A DNA stretch of 51,969 nucleotides from Clostridiales bacterium (GTDB lineage: Bacteria; Bacillota; Clostridia; Lachnospirales; Lachnospiraceae), in contig JAQXPY010000178.1 of NCBI GenBank assembly GCA_029100885.1, positions 1 through 51,969 on the forward strand. The letters run 5' to 3'. Under the pieces are notes generated by a model. The model was given only the letters and a program-made list of their open reading frames with translations, was not told the DNA's origin and did not search any database. Position 1 is the first letter of the stretch. The number at the start of each line of letters is the position of its first letter. Of the stretch, positions 15,794 through 24,233 are shown one piece after another. Position numbers and translations under genes: made by a program.

Positions 15794-17024
15794 GATAAAA
15801 AGCTTTTTTAAAACCAACCTGCTGCTCAAGATCGTATCTCTGGCTGTTGCCTTTGCGATATGGCTGATAGTAGTGAATATATCAAATCCGGAGGTCAATG
15901 TCACTTTTACCTCCTCGATTGAGGTGGATTACGGTGAGAGCCTTACAAGTCTGGACAAGTATTACAGTCTCGATACCACCAGCGCCAAGGTCTCCTTTAA
16001 CGTCAGAAGCAATCAGAGAAGATTTGTTTCCTCGGAGGATTTCAAGGTCTATGTTGATATGCGGGATTTTTCCATCACAGGAGCACTTCCGGTTTATGTG
16101 GTGGCGGATGACAGCATAAAGGACATTATCAGCAACTGCTCCGTGAGTCCGCTGGTCGTCCATGCGACCACCGAGGATATGCAGGAAAAAACCTTCGATC
16201 TGTCTGCGGACTATTTGGGAGAACCGGCAGAGGGCTTCGCTGCTGCCGAGGCTACTGTATCTCCTAACAGAGTAACGCTGTATGGCCCTAATTCGGAGAT
16301 AGGCAAGATAAGCAGAGTCGGCTTCAATATAGATATTTCGGGAGCGACAGACAGTATCTGGGGAACCGCAGAGTTTATATTCTATGATGCAAACAACAAT
16401 CCGATAGCTGCGGATGTGAGGATAGTGGTCAAGAACTCGGTCAGCTACTTTGTTCCGGTATACAGGAAGAAAAATGTCAGCATCACTGTGCAGACCAACG
16501 GAGAGCCTAAGGAGGGCTATACTGTCGAATCAGTAAAATGCGAGCCTAATTTTATCGAGGTTTACGGTGAGGACAGCGTTTTACAGAAGGTCAACGCCAT
16601 TATCCTGCCTTCGTATCTATTGAATGTGACGGATGCTTCCGCGGATGTATTTAACTCCATTGACATTAAGAATTACCTTCCTGACGGCCTGTATTCGGAT
16701 ACAGTTAAAAATGTTGCACTGATTGCAAAGATATCAAGGACAGGGCTTCTGCCTCCTATGCTGGATTCACCGGAGGATACTCAGGAAAGCACGGAAGGAG
16801 ACACGGATCTGTCCGTAGAAGGCAGCGATAAGTCAGAGAGCGCAGCAGAACAGGATGCCAAGGTATCGGAAACGGCGGCTTCTGATAAAGAGGCTTCCGG
16901 TGAAGAGGCTTCTGAAGAAAAGGCTGCAGGTCAGGAGAAGGATGCTTCTGGGAAAACAACCTCAGGTCAGGAGAAGAGTTCTTCGGAGAAGGCATCTTCA
17001 GGTCAGGCAAAGGATTCTATGTAA
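15786..17024 (+). CDS. cdaR: YbbR-domain protein, CdaA regulator
   Basis: 412 residues. One N-terminal membrane helix (about 10-30, LLLKIVSLAVAFAIWLIVVN) is followed by extracytoplasmic YbbR repeats (roughly 35-320), the arrangement of CdaR, which binds and modulates CdaA. ACAGGAG lies 4 nt before ATG 15786, and the gene overlaps cdaA by 8 nt. The last 80 or so residues are a low-complexity tail rich in Ser, Glu, Ala, Lys and Gly, with imperfect repeats of the ASGEEA/SGQEK type; such a hydrophilic tail might span or bind the cell wall. Its DNA is also repetitive, and open in a second frame for that reason. Confidence 0.9.
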   Translation: MDKIKSFFKTNLLLKIVSLAVAFAIWLIVVNISNPEVNVTFTSSIEVDYGESLTSLDKYYSLDTTSAKVSFNVRSNQRRFVSSEDFKVYVDMRDFSITGALPVYVVADDSIKDIISNCSVSPLVVHATTEDMQEKTFDLSADYLGEPAEGFAAAEATVSPNRVTLYGPNSEIGKISRVGFNIDISGATDSIWGTAEFIFYDANNNPIAADVRIVVKNSVSYFVPVYRKKNVSITVQTNGEPKEGYTVESVKCEPNFIEVYGEDSVLQKVNAIILPSYLLNVTDASADVFNSIDIKNYLPDGLYSDTVKNVALIAKISRTGLLPPMLDSPEDTQESTEGDTDLSVEGSDKSESAAEQDAKVSETAASDKEASGEEASEEKAAGQEKDASGKTTSGQEKSSSEKASSGQAKDSM

Positions 17025-17025
17025 T

Positions 17026-18570
17026 ATGCATCTGGTAATTTTCTCATTATTGTATGTCGGCAGCTGCTATTGCGCTTTCTGCAGCGCATATCTGGCTTCG
17101 GGATGCCTTCTGATGGCTGCGGCTGCCGGTCTTTCTGCATATTATTATAAGAAAAGCGGCAGGCTTACTTGTCCTGCCGTTATTTTTTCCTTATCCTGGA
17201 TAGGGGGCTGCGGTATTTCCTGCCTGAAGCTTTCGAGACTTCAGAGCGATTGGGAAATTGAGACATGGCTGTGTTTTTATCTGGCATATGTGCTGTTTAT
17301 TATGGGCTGGGAAATCGCTGACAGGGCCCTTATGCGCAGACCCCTGCTCAGGTCAAAGGGCAGACTGCATGACGGCATGCTTCATAGCCTGATACATCCA
17401 TTATTCAGGGAGCATGCTCCGGCTGTGATGGGCAGGGCTGTGTTAAAGGTCATGGCTTTGTGTACCGCAGTCAGCGTGGCTGCCTTTGCGGCGGAAGCTC
17501 TTTTGCTTGGATATGTACCTCTCTTTACTGCGGATACTCCACATGCATACTCATATTTTCATGTCAGCGGTCTGCATTACTTTACCGTGATCTGCGTGCT
17601 TCTTCCGGCAATGGCAGTTCTGTATTGCTTCTGCGTCTCAGGCGGCTTTGTTTCCTCGCAGGTTTCAAAGTATACAATAGCCGCCTGCACTGAGGAGACC
17701 ATGAGCACCTCCGGGAGTGAAGGTGCTGCTGAGGGAGCTGCTGCCACGGGGAAGGCCTGTATTGCCGGTGCTGCTGCCGCGTCAGTATTTGCCGCTGCGG
17801 GGGTGATCGTTCCGGTCCTGCTGGTATCAAGATATCAGCTGCTCTTTGGTATGCTGTTAGCTGCTGCCGCGATCATCATTCTTCTCGGAGGAAGGCTCAG
17901 CCTCAGCTTCAGGACAGTATGCATTATTGCAATAACGGCTGCCGCCGCCCTGACGCTGTATGTGTTTATTACTATCGAACGCGCTCACAGTGTGGAATAT
18001 CTGAACGGCATCTTTGAAATGAAGAAGAGCGATACTCCTATATGGATAACTCAGCCATATATGTATATTGCGAACAACTTTGATAATTTCAACTGTATGG
18101 TACGGGAGCTTGAGGAGCATTCTCACGGTCTCAGGATGCTGTTTCCTGTCATTGCTCTGACCGGTCTCAAGTTTGTCAGACCGGAGCTTTGCGCTTTTCC
18201 TCTGTTTGTTACTAAGGAGGAGCTGACTACGGTTACGCTGTTTTATGATGCTTTTTATGATTTCGGGATCATCGGAGTGGCAGTATTTGCATTTGTTCTG
18301 GGTCTGATCTATGCGGTCTGTGAGCATGTCTGCCGTTCCTGCATAGCATCGGCATCGGAAAACAGGGCAGTGAGGATCAGAACCGGCAATGTGACAGCAG
18401 GAACTTCTTTAAATGCCGCCGGCGTGACAGGCATCCTGCTGTACGGACAACTGTGTATATATCTTGCTCTGTCCTTTTTTACTACATGGTTTTCAAACCC
18501 GACTACATGGTTTTATTTTGCGGTCACGGCTGTCTGCGGAGCAGGTCTGTGCCTCGTTAAAGACCCGTGA
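17026..18570 (+). CDS. Oligosaccharide repeat-unit polymerase-like membrane protein (Wzy type)
   Basis: 514 residues with about ten to twelve hydrophobic segments. GYVPLFTADTPHAYSYFHVS followed by an internal loop, RYQLLFGMLL, and a long loop with IWITQPYMYIANNFDNFN resemble the O-antigen/capsule polymerase family that joins lipid-linked repeat units on the outer face of the membrane. An open frame extends upstream through the cdaR repeats, but those residues are purely Arg-rich repeat translation. ATG 17026 lies one base after the cdaR stop, with AAAGGA 11 nt before it. An insertion of Ala/Gly-rich sequence occupies about residues 220-250. No glycosyltransferases are adjacent, so the polysaccharide is unknown. 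Confidence 0.6.
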   Translation: MHLVIFSLLYVGSCYCAFCSAYLASGCLLMAAAAGLSAYYYKKSGRLTCPAVIFSLSWIGGCGISCLKLSRLQSDWEIETWLCFYLAYVLFIMGWEIADRALMRRPLLRSKGRLHDGMLHSLIHPLFREHAPAVMGRAVLKVMALCTAVSVAAFAAEALLLGYVPLFTADTPHAYSYFHVSGLHYFTVICVLLPAMAVLYCFCVSGGFVSSQVSKYTIAACTEETMSTSGSEGAAEGAAATGKACIAGAAAASVFAAAGVIVPVLLVSRYQLLFGMLLAAAAIIILLGGRLSLSFRTVCIIAITAAAALTLYVFITIERAHSVEYLNGIFEMKKSDTPIWITQPYMYIANNFDNFNCMVRELEEHSHGLRMLFPVIALTGLKFVRPELCAFPLFVTKEELTTVTLFYDAFYDFGIIGVAVFAFVLGLIYAVCEHVCRSCIASASENRAVRIRTGNVTAGTSLNAAGVTGILLYGQLCIYLALSFFTTWFSNPTTWFYFAVTAVCGAGLCLVKDP

Positions 18571-18598
18571 TTCATTATTTTTTTCCGGAGGGTGTATT

Positions 18599-20149
18599 AT
18601 GGTTGACAATTCTTCTGTTTTTTTTGCAAGAGCCGGCAATGATATGTCTGAAAAGATATTTCTGGAGCCTCGGATGGCAAATCGGCACGGCTTTATCTGC
18701 GGAGCGACGGGAACAGGAAAGACGGTAACGCTTAAGGTGCTGGCTGAATCCTTTTCCGCTCTTGGCGTTCCTGTTTTTCTCTCGGATGTAAAAGGAGACC
18801 TCAGTGGCTTTATCGTACCCGGAACAGCCGGAGAAGAAATGACAGAGCGCATCCGCAGATTCGGGATCGGGGACAGCTTTTCCTTCAGAAGCTTTCCTAC
18901 TGCTTTTTTTGATGTATTCGGAGAAAAGGGCATTCCTCTCAGAACTACTGTTTGTGAGATGGGACCGCTTCTTTTAAGTCAGTGTCTGGGACTTAATCAG
19001 ACACAGACCGATGTTCTGACTGTCATTTTCAAGATAGCCGATGATCACGGTCTGCTGCTGTGTGATACAAAGGATCTTAAGGCTATGCTGGGCTATGTGG
19101 GAGAGGACACCTCGCGCTTCGAAATGGAGTACGGCCGCATTGCCAGAGCCACGCTTTCAGCCATAGTCAGGTCTATTGTTGCTCTGGAGGCCGAGGGCGG
19201 AGACGGATTTTTCGGTGAGCCTGCAATAGATATTACTGATTTCTTTGCCTTAGATGACAAGGGCTCGGGATATATCAATATTCTGGAATGCCAGACGCTT
19301 ATAAATAAGCCTAAGTTATATTCCGCATTTATGCTGTATCTCCTTTCGGAGATTTTTGAGGTCCTTCCCGAGGTGGGAGACCAGGCTAAGCCAAAGATGG
19401 TATTTTTCTTTGACGAAGCCCATCTCCTGTTTGAAAATGCATCACCTGCTCTGCTTGAAAAGATAAGTCAGGTGGTCAGGCTTATTCGTTCGAGGGGAGT
19501 AGGTATTTATTTTGTGACCCAGTCTCCGGCAGATATCCCTGACAATGTAATGTCGCAGCTGTCAAATAAGATCGAGCACGCTCTCAGAGCCTACACCCCT
19601 AAGGAGAGGAGGGCTTTGAAGGCTGCAGCAGAATCCTTCCGTGAAAATCCGGCATTCGATACTACAGAGCTTATTCAGAATCTCGGAACAGGAGAGGCGG
19701 TCGTCTCAATGCTGGGTACCGACGGCATTCCTCAGGAGGCGCGCCACGCGTATATTCTTCCTCCGGAAAGCCATATGGGAGCAGTGACGGATGCCGCCAG
19801 AAGGAATGCTTTTCTTATGCATCCTTTGGCAGACAAATACACGGAAGGAGCGGATCCGGAATCTGCCTGGGAGCTGCTGGAAAAGAGAAGAATTCAGATG
19901 GATGAGGAAAACAAAAAAGCTGCCGAGGATGCTGCAAAAAAGAAGGAGGCAATAAAAAACGAAAAGGAAAAGGGCAGGGCTCTGAAGCGAAGCGTTAAGA
20001 ATGTAGCCTCTTCAACGAGCGGAACTATCGGAAGAGAGATAGGAAAGGCTCTGGGCTCTTCTGTCGGAGGCTCCTTCGGAAAGACTCTCGGAGGCAATGT
20101 GGGAGCCAGCATAGGCAGAAATATTATCGGAACATTATTCAAATTCTGA
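18599..20149 (+). CDS. HerA-like / DUF853 family ATPase
   Basis: 516 residues. Walker A GATGTGKT (35-42), Walker B-like KMVFFFDEAH (about 266-275), and a sensor region QSPADIPDNVMSQLSNK match the YjgR/DUF853 group of HerA-FtsK superfamily ATPases, whose substrate is not established. SDVKGDLSG (about 62-70) is a family hallmark. The frame opens further upstream, but GGAGGG sits before ATG 18599. After residue 430 come a charged Lys/Glu/Ala coiled-coil-like stretch and a Gly-rich tail with repeated GKxLGxxVGxSxG units ending in GTLFKF. The neighbouring genes give no clear partner, so no role is assigned. Confidence 0.8.
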   Translation: MVDNSSVFFARAGNDMSEKIFLEPRMANRHGFICGATGTGKTVTLKVLAESFSALGVPVFLSDVKGDLSGFIVPGTAGEEMTERIRRFGIGDSFSFRSFPTAFFDVFGEKGIPLRTTVCEMGPLLLSQCLGLNQTQTDVLTVIFKIADDHGLLLCDTKDLKAMLGYVGEDTSRFEMEYGRIARATLSAIVRSIVALEAEGGDGFFGEPAIDITDFFALDDKGSGYINILECQTLINKPKLYSAFMLYLLSEIFEVLPEVGDQAKPKMVFFFDEAHLLFENASPALLEKISQVVRLIRSRGVGIYFVTQSPADIPDNVMSQLSNKIEHALRAYTPKERRALKAAAESFRENPAFDTTELIQNLGTGEAVVSMLGTDGIPQEARHAYILPPESHMGAVTDAARRNAFLMHPLADKYTEGADPESAWELLEKRRIQMDEENKKAAEDAAKKKEAIKNEKEKGRALKRSVKNVASSTSGTIGREIGKALGSSVGGSFGKTLGGNVGASIGRNIIGTLFKF

Positions 20150-20169
20150 CATGACCGGTCCCAGGTGAA

Positions 20170-20225
20170 GGTATGCAGATCTGTCGGGAGACATGTGACG
20201 GTATACAGATCGATCGGGAGGCATG
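20170..20225 (+). repeat. Two-copy 26-bp direct repeat at the RsmF-like gene start
   Basis: GGTATGCAGATCTGTCGGGA and six further bases (20170-20195) recur at 20200-20225 with four changes, period 30. Each copy ends in an ATG preceded by GGGAG. The second ATG opens the methyltransferase frame; the first is followed at once by TGA. Confidence 0.8.
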
Positions 20226-21533
20226 CGGCAGAATTGTTTAGATGCTGCTTTGAAAGGGCTGCAAAAATATATGGGGTCAGACAAAATCGTATTACCTGAA
20301 GAATACTTAAACAGAATGAAAAAGGCTCTGGGCGATGAGTTCGGAGCTTTTTCGGATATCTATGAAGGTGAGCCGCAAAGAGCTCTCAGGTTCAACCGGA
20401 AAAAGGCAAGGGGCGAGACTGTGGACAGACTTGTTTCGGAATGGGGGCTGGAGCCGGTACCCTGGTGCGAAAGAGGATATTATTACAGCACCGAAACCGG
20501 AATAAGACCCGGTCTGAGTCCCTATCATGATGCGGGAGTCTATTATATTCAGGAGCCCAGTGCGATGATAACAGCGGAAAAAGCGGATATCGGCAGTGAT
20601 GATATCGTTCTGGATCTGTGTGCGGCGCCCGGAGGCAAGTCCTCACAGGCGGCGGAAAAATGCCGTTTTCTGGTATCTAACGAGCCGGTACTGTCGAGAG
20701 CACGTACACTCAGCTCAAATATCGAAAGAATGGGATTTGACAACGTAGTGGTATGCTCGGCATTTCCGAAAGAGCTCAAAAGTGCCTTCGGGGAGTATTT
20801 TACAAGGATAATCGTGGACGCGCCATGCTCCGGAGAAGGGATGATGCGAAAGGATGAAGCTGCAGTCAGAGAGTGGAGTCCGGAAAATGTCAGGCTGTGC
20901 ATACTGCGTCAGGAGGAGATCCTTGATTGTGCAGCTTCGATGCTCAAGCCGGGAGGAAGGCTCGTATATTCAACCTGTACCTTTGAGCAGGGGGAAAACT
21001 CTGCTCAGATAGAGCATTTTCTGTCGGAACACAGTGATTTTGTCCTTGCAGAATCAGATACCCTGTATCCCCACAGAATCAGAGGAGAGGGACATTTTTA
21101 TGCTGTCCTTGAAAAAAACGGAGAGCTATCCGCTTCCCGGAGCAAAAAAAAGGAGCCGGGATCGGCTGAGGATATAAAAAAGCTGCTTCTCAGAAAAAAG
21201 ATCCATGTGCTGAGAACCTCTGTGGAACAGGGAGAGACGATCAGGGACAGGCGTGGTGAGGTAAGATATGAGCCGTCACATGCTGAGGCTCTGGCCGGAG
21301 TATTCGGAAATAACGAAAACTATATAGACCTTTGCAGTCTTTCCGATGCCGTGAGCTACCTTTCGGGAAATGTTCTGGATATTACCCGCATGGATAAGGA
21401 CAGCTTTACATTAAAGAGCAGCGGAGGATGGATCGTCGTAAAATACGACGGATATGCCATGGGGCTCGGCAAGCTGTCCGGCAGTCTGATCAAGAATCAT
21501 TATCCGAAGGGATTAAGACATATTTCATCGTGA
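20223..21533 (+). CDS. RsmF/NOL1-NOP2-Sun family rRNA (cytosine-C5) methyltransferase
   Basis: 436 residues. SAM-binding motif I DLCAAPGGKSSQ (about 130), motif IV DAPCSGEGMMR (about 198) and motif VI STCTFEQGEN (about 249) include both catalytic cysteines of the m5C methyltransferase family. A C-terminal PUA-like part (about 300-436) with YDGYAMGLGKLS agrees with RsmF/YebU-like enzymes that modify 16S rRNA. The start is uncertain. ATG 20223 has GGGAGG only one base away, which is too close. ATG 20271, with AAAGGG 12 nt upstream, would remove 16 poorly conserved residues and still keep the LPEEYLNRM family start. I retain the longer form with that caveat. Confidence 0.88.
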   Translation: MRQNCLDAALKGLQKYMGSDKIVLPEEYLNRMKKALGDEFGAFSDIYEGEPQRALRFNRKKARGETVDRLVSEWGLEPVPWCERGYYYSTETGIRPGLSPYHDAGVYYIQEPSAMITAEKADIGSDDIVLDLCAAPGGKSSQAAEKCRFLVSNEPVLSRARTLSSNIERMGFDNVVVCSAFPKELKSAFGEYFTRIIVDAPCSGEGMMRKDEAAVREWSPENVRLCILRQEEILDCAASMLKPGGRLVYSTCTFEQGENSAQIEHFLSEHSDFVLAESDTLYPHRIRGEGHFYAVLEKNGELSASRSKKKEPGSAEDIKKLLLRKKIHVLRTSVEQGETIRDRRGEVRYEPSHAEALAGVFGNNENYIDLCSLSDAVSYLSGNVLDITRMDKDSFTLKSSGGWIVVKYDGYAMGLGKLSGSLIKNHYPKGLRHISS

Positions 21534-21536
21534 CTT

Positions 21537-21557
21537 AATAACTGTTACGGTTATTTT
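21537..21557 (+). terminator. Weak AT-rich hairpin after the methyltransferase gene
   Basis: AATAAC (21537-21542) pairs with GTTATT (21550-21555), followed by two more Ts. The stem is short and AT-rich, so termination is uncertain. Confidence 0.3.
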
Positions 21558-21575
21558 AAGATTCCTTTAACTATG

Positions 21576-21604
21576 TAGACAAAGAAAAATGCTGATAATA
21601 TAAT
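21576..21604 (+). promoter_or_regulatory. Promoter of the glucosaminidase gene
   Basis: TAGACA (21576-21581), a 17-nt spacer and a perfect TATAAT (21599-21604). Transcription would begin near 21611, giving a leader of about 90 nt. Confidence 0.65.
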
Positions 21605-21699
21605 TATCCGGAATCAGGCATTTATGCTGTTTTTTGCATGCATTCCCGCGGATCATCCGATTCGAATCTGTTATGGGTCTGCATCAAAGGAATCGAAAT

Positions 21700-24207
21700 A
21701 TGAGAACAGTTCACAGATACAGATATATGATAAGGAGAATCGCTGCGGCAGGAGCAGCGGTTCTTCTTGCGGTCAATTCTTTGGGTGCTGCCGCGTCCTC
21801 TGCCCTGCGTATGGTTTCGTCACCCTTTTCCCTTACGGCATACGCCCAGAACAGGCAGGCTTCGGTCAATACAGACAGACTGAATGTAAGGTCAGGTCCG
21901 GGAACCTCTTACAGTAAGGTCGCAACGCTGACTGCAGGGACAGCGGTTACAGTCACAGGCGAAACAAAGGGCTCGGACGGTTATACATGGTACAGCATTT
22001 CCTTCGGCAGCGGCAGCGGCTATGCAAGACATGATTTTATATCGGTCAATACCGTTTATGCTGTGCAGAGCGCTGATTTTGAACAGTGGATGAACAGTCA
22101 GGGATTTCCGGAGAGCTATAAGAACGGTCTCAGGGGACTTCATGAGAAATATCCGGCATGGATATTCACAGCACAGAAGACCGGACTTGACTGGAATACC
22201 GTAATTACCGAGGAGTCGAAGATAGGACGAAATCTTGTGGCAAGTACTTCTATTTCCTCCTGGAAATCTCTTTCCGCAGGAGCCTTTGACTGGTCCGGAA
22301 ACTACTGGCCTGGCTTTGACGGAGCATCCTGGGTCCAGGCCTCCTCAGAGCTCATCAGCTACTATATGGATCCGAGGAATTTTCTCAGCGATCCTTATAT
22401 TTTCCAGTTTGAGGTACAGACCTACAATCCGGAGGTTCAGACCAGAGAGGGACTTGAAAAGCTTCTTGAGGGGACTTTTCTTGATAAGGATGCGATCATT
22501 CCGGTGGAGGGCAGCCTGATCGAGGGCGGAACAGTTATTGAAGGAAGCACCTACACGGTTCCTTCAGGCTATGATTCCAAGAAAGTCTATACGGGCTACG
22601 GCTCCGGCGCAAGCGGTCCGGGCGGCACAGGTACATCCCGTGTGATAGGTCCCGGAATGACGATGCCCGGAAGTACCGGTTCGGGTTCTTCAGCACCGTC
22701 CGGTACGGCTTCCTTCGGCGGACCGGGAGCTTCTCTTGAGAGCGGAAGCACATCCGGCTCAGGTTCGGATACCGTAGTGGGCACGGGACCCGGAAGCGTC
22801 AGCACTCAGGCTCGCGCATCGGGTTCATTATCCGGCAGCCTGTCGGCATTTGCGGACAGACTTACGGGAGTGATTACAAGCTATGCCAACTGGCAGAAGG
22901 ATGATGCCGGCAAGTGGGTATATTATGACAAGGCATCAGGTGTTTTCTACAATGACGGGTGGCACTGGCTTGACGGAAACTACGACGGTATAGCCGAGTG
23001 TTATTATTTCTTCTCCGACGGTTCGCTCGCGGTCTCACAGGAGGTCGACGGCTACAGGGTCAACGAGGACGGAAAATGGGTGGATGAAAACGGCATTATC
23101 CAGACAAAGAGCGTTGCCGCGGCAGGTGCGCCGGGAAGCTCCGGTTCTGGCTTTGGCGGAACATCGGAAAATGCGCAGCCAGTATCAGGCATGCTCAAAA
23201 AGGTCTCCTATGCTGACATTATTATGAAGGCCGCCGAGACCTCGGGAGTCAGCCCGTATGTTTTAGCCTCGGCTATCCTTCAGGAGCAGGGCAAAGGAAC
23301 GAGCGAGCTGATATCGGGAAACAGCGGCTATTATAACTTTTATAATACCGATGCCTACGAGCATGACGGAATGTCAGCTGTTCAGGCCGGTCTCAGCTAT
23401 GCGGCCGAGAGCGGCAGCGGAGAACGCCCGTGGAATTCCATCGATAAGGCTATTATCGGCGGAGCATCTCTGTACGGGGCAAGCTATGTCAATAACGGAC
23501 AGGATACCTTTTATCTCAAGAAGTTAAACGTCAAGGGCAGCAATAAGTTTAATCATCAGTTTATGACTCATGTTATTGCAGCCAGTGCAGAGGGAGCCAA
23601 GGTTTCAGGAGCATATACAGATGCTTTGAAGAATTCGGCTCTTGAGTTCAAGATCCCGGTATATGAAAATATGCCGGAGTCTACCGCATTGCCTGTCGGA
23701 GACGGTAATCCGAACAACAAGCTGTCTGCTCTTAGTGTTGACGGTTTCGTTATGACTCCGACCTTCAATATGGATACCACGGAATACAGTCTGATAGTTG
23801 ACGGAAGTGTTTCTTCGGTCAATATCAATGCTTCAGTCATTGATTCGGGTGCCTCAGTCACGGGAGCAGGCAGTGCGGCTCTGAATGTAGGTACCAACGA
23901 TATCCGCATTACGGTTCGGGCTCAGAACGGAAGCGAGCGGGTATACACGATCAGTATAACGAGAAGGGACAATGCTTCATCCGGTACAGGAAGCTCCTCC
24001 GGAATACCAGGAGATGCGCCATCCGCTGTGTCCGGTGCCGGGGCAGGAGAAGCTGCGGCCGGACCCGGCGTAATGACGGGACCGGGAGCTGCGGTGTCCC
24101 AGGCGTCGGGTGAAGGTACGGGAACGGGACAGAGCAATGCTTCCCAAAGCACGGATGCTGACGTATCGGTTGATTCGACGGTCATTATCGGCCTCGGTCC
24201 ACAGTAG
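21700..24207 (+). CDS. Secreted N-acetylglucosaminidase/autolysin with SH3b, repeat insert and cadherin-like domain
   Basis: 835 residues from ATG 21700 (AAAGGA at 21686-21691, 8 nt upstream). Order: signal peptide (about 1-50), bacterial SH3 domain with VNTDRLNVRSGPGTSYSKV (about 56-115), first half of a glucosaminidase region (about 130-263, including MDPRNFLSDPYIFQFE), a Ser/Gly/Pro linker with a choline-binding-like module rich in Trp/Tyr (WVYYDKASGVFYNDGWHWL, about 395-475), second half of the enzyme (about 503-640, ADIIMKAAETSGVSPYV, GGASLYGASYVNNGQDTFYL), cadherin-like beta sandwich (about 674-756) and a Gly/Ser tail. It should cleave peptidoglycan glycan strands outside the cell. In related proteins as I remember them, the two enzyme halves are contiguous; here some 235 residues separate them. 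Confidence 0.85.
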   Translation: MRTVHRYRYMIRRIAAAGAAVLLAVNSLGAAASSALRMVSSPFSLTAYAQNRQASVNTDRLNVRSGPGTSYSKVATLTAGTAVTVTGETKGSDGYTWYSISFGSGSGYARHDFISVNTVYAVQSADFEQWMNSQGFPESYKNGLRGLHEKYPAWIFTAQKTGLDWNTVITEESKIGRNLVASTSISSWKSLSAGAFDWSGNYWPGFDGASWVQASSELISYYMDPRNFLSDPYIFQFEVQTYNPEVQTREGLEKLLEGTFLDKDAIIPVEGSLIEGGTVIEGSTYTVPSGYDSKKVYTGYGSGASGPGGTGTSRVIGPGMTMPGSTGSGSSAPSGTASFGGPGASLESGSTSGSGSDTVVGTGPGSVSTQARASGSLSGSLSAFADRLTGVITSYANWQKDDAGKWVYYDKASGVFYNDGWHWLDGNYDGIAECYYFFSDGSLAVSQEVDGYRVNEDGKWVDENGIIQTKSVAAAGAPGSSGSGFGGTSENAQPVSGMLKKVSYADIIMKAAETSGVSPYVLASAILQEQGKGTSELISGNSGYYNFYNTDAYEHDGMSAVQAGLSYAAESGSGERPWNSIDKAIIGGASLYGASYVNNGQDTFYLKKLNVKGSNKFNHQFMTHVIAASAEGAKVSGAYTDALKNSALEFKIPVYENMPESTALPVGDGNPNNKLSALSVDGFVMTPTFNMDTTEYSLIVDGSVSSVNINASVIDSGASVTGAGSAALNVGTNDIRITVRAQNGSERVYTISITRRDNASSGTGSSSGIPGDAPSAVSGAGAGEAAAGPGVMTGPGAAVSQASGEGTGTGQSNASQSTDADVSVDSTVIIGLGPQ

Positions 24208-24233
24208 GCTTACAGTTTTGTACAGAGGAAAAT

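Noticed and set aside
16855-17025. Arg-rich N-terminal extension of the Wzy-like protein
   Set aside because: It is the alternative-frame reading of the cdaR repeat tail; ATG 17026 is well placed and begins a normal membrane protein.
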